Assembly (NCBI GenBank): GCA_027922465.2
Contig: BQMF02000044.1
Location: 1,054,001 to 1,118,000 of the forward strand
Origin: Turritopsis dohrnii
Taxonomy: Eukaryota > Cnidaria > Hydrozoa > Anthoathecata > Oceaniidae
Reading direction: 5' to 3'
DNA: 64,000 nucleotides
Below, in pieces: positions 58,863-64,000 of this stretch (positions within the stretch are counted from its first letter, which is position 1; each line of letters begins with the position of its first letter). The notes beneath the pieces were generated by a model. That model was not told the DNA's origin and did no database searches. It worked only from the letters and a program-made list of their open reading frames with translations. The translations under genes and the position numbers were made by a program.

Positions 58863-60186
58863 GCCGGTGTAACCGTAAATTTTTACTCCCCGGAAAAAAC
58901 TACTCCCCCAGTTATTATTTCCCGGGAAAAAATGACTCCTGGAGTAATACTTTCCTGGGAAATTATGACTCCCCTGTGGAAAAAATTACTCCCCTTTAAA
59001 TTGCAAATTTATTTGTTCTAATTAGAGGAGAGTGTTTTTTCCAAGTAAATTATGACTCCCTAATGAAATGCTTCCATTGCATATTCGAATTAAACAATCG
59101 ATTTGGACATTCCAATCAATGAAGAGTTGTTTTGATGTGGGATCAGAGCGTAAAATTTAAAAGATGGCGAAGACAGGTAAATCTAACAACCATGTGGACC
59201 TGAAGGTAGTAGAAGAATTTTTGAGAAGGAATACGTACCCGACAGAAATTTCAAGGACAGAGGCAAAAAAGCAAACTTCAGAAGAACTTTCAAAATTTTA
59301 TTGCCAAAAAGTACCAAAACCTTCATTTTTCTAGAAGTAATCACTAAACTCAGCCTAATAGCACTTCATTATGACCCCTCCCATTTTATGGATATTGCCC
59401 TGGGGTGTCGAAGCTACTGCTTATTCGATCCACCACTACAATTAAGCACGGAAGAGTACAATTTATATATCGAAAAATATGCTAGGATCAAATCACTTGC
59501 TAAGTAGAGATGTTATGAAAATGCATGCATAAACTTTCTTGTTGTGTTTGCTGAAAAAGAAAACCTCGTCATAAAATCGAATCTATATGTTAAAGTGACC
59601 CGTTGTTACCCCCATCCCGTCGTACTGTACTCCTGGTGACGCCAAGAACATTTTCATCCAGAAAATCAAAGAATGCTACCCACTGTAACGATTTTTAATC
59701 TTCATTTTCCTTCTGAAAATTCTATATTCCAACCAAGACAGTAGAAAGTGAGTTGATTTCAATTATCTTATTACGGTATAAATTTTCGCCTTTTATGATT
59801 GTCCCAAACTTTAGTGGTTAGAGCAAAATGCATCTTCATATTTCCAAAGGAACAAGCAAATGTACCAGGTTTTAGCCCATACCAATCCGATAATATTTAC
59901 GATATACCAATTGCCCCAAAGTTTCCATTTTGTTTTTGTTATTTATTCATGATATACAGGAAGACAAAGATCAGGAAACCGAATGTTGATCGAGATATAT
60001 GCCAATTTTTTGCCATACTATCAGGGCAGTAAAAATTTTTTGAAGGGAGTCAATATTTTCGCGTAAATTTATACTCCCGGGAGTCATAATTTCCTGGGAA
60101 AAGATTACTGGGGAGTAATTATTTCCCAGTAAATAATGACTGGGGAATATAAATTTTGGAGAGTAATATTTTACGTTGACACCGGG
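58863..60186. mobile_element. palindromic element with long ACTCCC-repeat inverted ends
   Basis: Both ends start CCGGTGT(N)AACGTAAA-like and carry over 100 bp of inverted sequence made of repeating TTACTCCC, ATGACTCC and TTTCCYGGGAAA words. The inner part holds the ORF 59164-59334. No transposase is recognised. Confidence 0.65.
59164..59334 (+). other. 56-residue ORF inside the palindromic element
   Basis: ATGGCGAAG start; MAKTGKSNNHVDLKVVEEFL then RRNTYPTEISRTEAKK, a charged helical start with a stop after KPSFF. It looks like the N-terminus of a larger element protein that has decayed; the following frame (59301-59504) could be its shifted continuation. Confidence 0.3.
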
Positions 60187-60862
60187 CGATTGCTCTAACC
60201 ACTAAGCTTTCGACTCCATGTGATCACACTAGATCATAGAACACGAGGGAGCTCAGCTGAATTGAACCTCCTGAAACTAAGTTCTCCCTTCCTAAGGTAT
60301 GTTAGCTAACATCTTATCTTTAAATATACATAATGTTTCGAGAAAAGAAAACATTATTTATGTGAAACGAGATAAATGATTTGTGCAACTTGCTTGACTT
60401 GTTCTTCCACCTAAATTTTTATCCCATTCAATTAGGATATAAACATGGTTGTTAATGTCTTAATTCAACACACATCAATATAAGCTGTTACATTATCGCA
60501 TCTGCAAAACCCTATTCGACTGTTAGAGGAACCAAAATAATGTACTTCATGGTTCTTGTTGATAAGTTTTATCAGCGTTTTGCTCCCAGAATGCACTACA
60601 TTCAAATAAAGGGTGGGCAGAGGGCGCATTAAAGCAAATAATTTATTTCGAATGAAGAGAACTGTTTTTGTAATATTTATTTCGTCGCACACTAGTGATA
60701 TATTTTCCAAAAATCAACTTAGTTCTTTAAACTTCCTGATTTTGATCTGAAGAATTAAAGTTAACCACAACGGGCGTATAACTGGGGCGTGAAAACTGCG
60801 ATCTTACACACACACGGACGTACTGACTGACTGACAGACACGGGGAAATGAAAGATCAGCGG

Positions 60863-60969
60863 TTACAGTAAAACTCTCACAAGAAAACCTCTCCACAGCG
60901 ACCACCTCCAATCAAAGACCATTTCGAGTTGGTCCTTTGAAGTGGTCACTATTAGAGGTTACACTGTAA
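60863..60969. mobile_element. 107 bp MITE with TTACAGT ends
   Basis: TTACAGTAAAACTCTCACAA (left) against TTACAGTGTAACCTCTAATA (right, reverse complement), with inner AGCGACCAC/AGTGACCAC. Non-coding. Confidence 0.65.
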
Positions 60970-61460
60970 TAACAACGGCATTGTTATGTATCTTGTAATC
61001 GAGGTAAAGGTTGGTGTGGTGTTACCCGTTACAAGCACCCTTCTAATTTCCAGAACATCGCTCATTATACGGGGCGCAAGCTTGCTTAGTTAGCTCTCCG
61101 ACATGAAATTATTTTATTCATATAGTAAATCATTCCTGAATTCCAGAATGTTACATCTTAAGGTTATTTGTTATACATTTCAATAATTACCATAATTATA
61201 ATTATTGTTTAAAATAAATTTCAGCATTACGTTGACTGAAGGAACTCGTTTGGAAAGCAGTTCTATTACATTTATAAGCGCCCTTTCGCTTTGTAAATTC
61301 CGACAAAATAGTCGTCAAGTAGCTTTACCACTATCACCTCTCTCATTTGGTATTTACAAATCAACGGTTCTCCGGTGTAAGGTGAAGTGAGAACAGAGTA
61401 ATAACATGCTTCAAAGCGGAAAAAACACCAAGTTCAGATTGAGAACGGTTGACAGTTGCA

Positions 61461-61577
61461 ATGGAAGATGATGCTCGGGATCTTGTCGATCCTTTCGACG
61501 AGTCTGCTGTTGAAGACGATCCCAATCTTCTCATTTACTCGGATCAGGAAGAAGACGAAGACGTAGAAATAGACTAG
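61461..61577 (+). other. acidic 38-residue ORF, unassigned
   Basis: MEDDARDLVDPFDESAVEDD then PNLLIYSDQEEDEDVEID, TAG. It resembles the acidic N-terminus of a transposase or a nuclear protein. Upstream, a good acceptor (AATTTCAG at 61217-61224) opens a 55-codon frame to 61390, perhaps a separate terminal exon. Neither is supported beyond sequence. Confidence 0.25.
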
Positions 61578-63135
61578 CTAACATTCAAATATTATATTTG
61601 AGATTTCTTCTGTTATAGTTTTTATAAGTGAACATCCTTAAGACAGAAGTTTGGAAGAAGTGTTATTTTTTCACCTTTCATAATTTTGTTGTATGGATTA
61701 ACAGTTTAATAACCGCATAATAGGAACCTGTATGGAGGATGTTCATTAAATATTTTCTTCGATTAATCTACAAACCTTTCAAAATCCCCATCTTTGAGGT
61801 TAGTATTTGCGTTTACAGTGAATGTTATTTACAGAAAAACTTCAAAAACCAGTTCTCTGGAGATTCGTTTCACCAAATGTTTAAACTTTTAAGGCTCTAT
61901 CTCAGCTTGTAATCGGTTTTAGTGGTTTTATTTTGGAATTACTAAATTATTAAAAGCAGGTTGTGTTTAAAAAAGCCTTGTTCATTTTATCAACTTCCTA
62001 TTAAGTTCTTTGTTGTTTATTGAATAGCTGACAAGTGGCTTGTTGGGATTTGATCACGCGAAAAAAGTTTTATAGAAGCCGCAGAGACTAGTTTGGTGTT
62101 TCGATGTTTCTTCACGATCTTTACTGACTTGAGTCATCTGAGGGTAATCAATAGCTGTAAAGCATAAGGATTTGTTTTGATTTTTATGATTTTTATTAAT
62201 TGATTGACTGAGTTCATTCTGAACAATGTCCACCTTGAGGCTAAGAAAGATTTTAATGACCAAATGGAGAATACAAAAGTCAACCGGATGTATGGAACCA
62301 TCATGACGGCCAAACAAATAATTAGTGATGGAAGTGGGAACACAGACTTCAAATCATGTGATCCAAAAATTCTCCAAATAGAATATATGGTTAGTCTGTT
62401 CAGGTTAAATGCACCAGAAACTGAACTTCTCAATAAACTCCATTTTTAAGCATGAAGCACAGCATGTTGTTCCGCCCATAGAATAGAAATAAAATTTTTG
62501 TCCGAAGGGAATATTACAATTTTCTATGTAAAAATGCATTGACAAGTCCTTTTACCAATCATTTATATTTTTACTATATTACTATATTAATGTGTATTAC
62601 TAGACGGTTTTTCTGATTCGTTGATTCGACATATATCTCATAAAACTTCAGACTTATCGAAATTTAGAAAGTCTATTTGGATGCTTTAGGGCTAGGGTTT
62701 CAAAAACCACGGGATATAAACAAAAAAATCGAAATTGAACGAGTACCATTACTTCCAAAAAGCCAAGAAGACAAGCAGTATCAGAAAAGGTCAAGGACTT
62801 CTTTGTGGTGAGGGTTAGGGTTGGACTGTATCTCACGTAACTACTTTATAAGATGAGTCTCTGTTTATACTGACTATTACTGACATATGTGAACATATTG
62901 ATTTAAGAAAGGACTCTTGCACAATACTGAACTCACATTCAATATTCTATTCGTACTTAAAGTATTTTACTCGATTGCCTCACGTTTGAAACATGCCCAA
63001 CATTATTGACGCATTTTTGTGTACATATGAAACTTATGCTAACGAGAAAAAGATCTCTAATATTCAAATTTCCAAGAAAACAAGCCGTATCAGGCTAAGT
63101 TAATATACAGACAAGCAGTATCAGAAAAGGTCAAG
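61578..63135. other. gene-poor stretch with one unassigned ORF
   Basis: The ORF 62204-62449 (VHLEAKKDFNDQMENTKVNR ... FKSCDPKILQIEYM) has a protein-like composition and ends with a clean stop, but I do not recognise it. AGACAAGCAGTATCAGAAAA occurs at 62770 and again at 63111, showing local repetition. Confidence 0.3.
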
Positions 63136-64000
63136 GACTGTATCTAAACTAATTTCAACATTCACTTTGTATGTGTTGGTCGTCAGGCGTTGCTAAGCTG
63201 TTGATGAAAAACCATAAAATATTTCTGTCTTTATTGACCACGACTCACTATATTGATGGCAATGGCCCACTTTTAAGGTAAAGAACCATTCAAGGACAAA
63301 TCCAAGCCCAACCTTGTGCCCAAAAGCAACGATTTCATTATCCTGCTGGAGTTTGCTTCGATGGCCTTGGGTACAAAATATACCAGAAACGTCAAAATTA
63401 TTCCATCCTTTTTATTCAATTGGAAAGTCGTGTTCATAGGGAAGCCTACGCAAAATCCATTTTTTACAAATGGTTGTGAAAACAGCAGCTTTCGGGAAAG
63501 GCAATGAGCTTTTTTTGATTCAGATATTTAAATTGATTTCAAAATTAAGTATGTAGGTGTCGGTTATCAGGCGTTATTAACCTTATATCAATTTGGTTTT
63601 TATTGAATGAGACTCAAATTATCTGTATTGTTGCAAGGAACAATTCTTTAACAAATCCAAGGCAGAATTTGCACACACAAGCAACGAATTCAGTAATTTA
63701 ATGGCTTTTGTTTTCATGGCCTCGTGTACAACACATGCCACAAACTTCCAACTTATTCAACCCTTTTTTGTCCACTGAAGCAAAGTGCTCATCAGGAAAC
63801 CTTAAAAATACTTACAATTTTACACACTGCATCTAAACTACAATATTCAGCTGCGTCGGTCATCAAGCATCGTTAAACTATCAACATTAAAGCTTATTAA
63901 CAAAGATTTAATTTATCCGTATTGATATAAACAACCAATATACGACAGATTCTTGACCAAAGTGGCTTTCAAAGGCGTTGAGTTTATAAAGTTCATAGGG
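63136..64000. repeat. degenerate tandem repeat running off the window end
   Basis: GTGTTGGTCGTCAGGCGTT, GTGTCGGTTATCAGGCGTT and GCGTCGGTCATCAAGCATCG occur at about 63175, 63557 and 63855, each followed by TTA or CTA, about 40 bases of AT-rich DNA and then AAAGCAACG- or CAAGCAACGA-type words. Units are 300-380 bp and diverged. Confidence 0.6.

Larger units (their letters stand above)
58829..60220 (-). repeat. tRNA-like SINE halves split by a palindromic element
   Basis: Read on the minus strand, 60220-60181 gives AGCTTAGTGGTTAGAGCAATC (A box, D arm), and 58870-58829 gives GGGTTCGAGTCTC (B box, T arm). Between them lies the element 58863-60186, so a tRNA-derived sequence appears interrupted near its anticodon region. 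Confidence 0.4.

Overview
The window is nuclear DNA of an invertebrate animal. It is AT-rich, its genes are split by GT-AG introns, and it is crowded with eukaryotic transposons (Helitron, PIF/Harbinger, hAT, TTAA-type, LINE, SINE and many small inverted-repeat elements). The lineage cannot be fixed from sequence alone; a cnidarian or lophotrochozoan would fit.

Three host-type genes were rebuilt by hand from splice sites with matching intron phase. (1) Minus strand, 20617 to 10700: a 22-exon gene for a predicted 1,529-residue protein. It joins a KMT5A-like SET domain, DBF4 motif M, a DBF4-type zinc finger, a long coding minisatellite, two C2H2-like fingers and a Crypton-like tyrosine recombinase. 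(2) Minus strand, 28296 to 26846: a small gene made of a string of 21-30 nt exons, every intron in phase 1. (3) Plus strand, 45976 to 58360: an 8-exon gene for a predicted 1,446-residue protein. It has N-terminal death-fold-like helical segments, a UvrD-like superfamily 1 NTPase/helicase core, a fibronectin III domain and a midasin-like von Willebrand A domain. This layout recalls an innate-immune sensor and I know no named family with it.

Layout: 1-10.6 kb holds no convincing host gene, only nested inverted-repeat elements, a decayed mobile ORF and C-tracts. 10.7-20.6 kb is the SET/DBF4/recombinase gene. 20.7-21.3 kb has a GGAGTCC repeat array and a SINE. 21.3-26.5 kb is gene-poor. 26.8-28.3 kb is the microexon gene. 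28.9-33.4 kb is a Helitron with an intact-looking Rep-helicase. 34.26-37.32 kb is a complete PIF/Harbinger element with TIRs and TAA target duplications. 37.3-45.9 kb is repeats, including an hAT remnant. 46-58.4 kb is the NTPase/FN3/VWA gene with mobile insertions in its introns. 58.8-64 kb is palindromic elements, small acidic ORFs and a degenerate tandem repeat running off the end.

The genes do not form an operon. The shared theme is mobile DNA and what hosts make of it: intact transposons sit beside one large gene that looks recombinase-derived and one that looks defence-related. All domain calls are by eye; no database search or transcript evidence was available.
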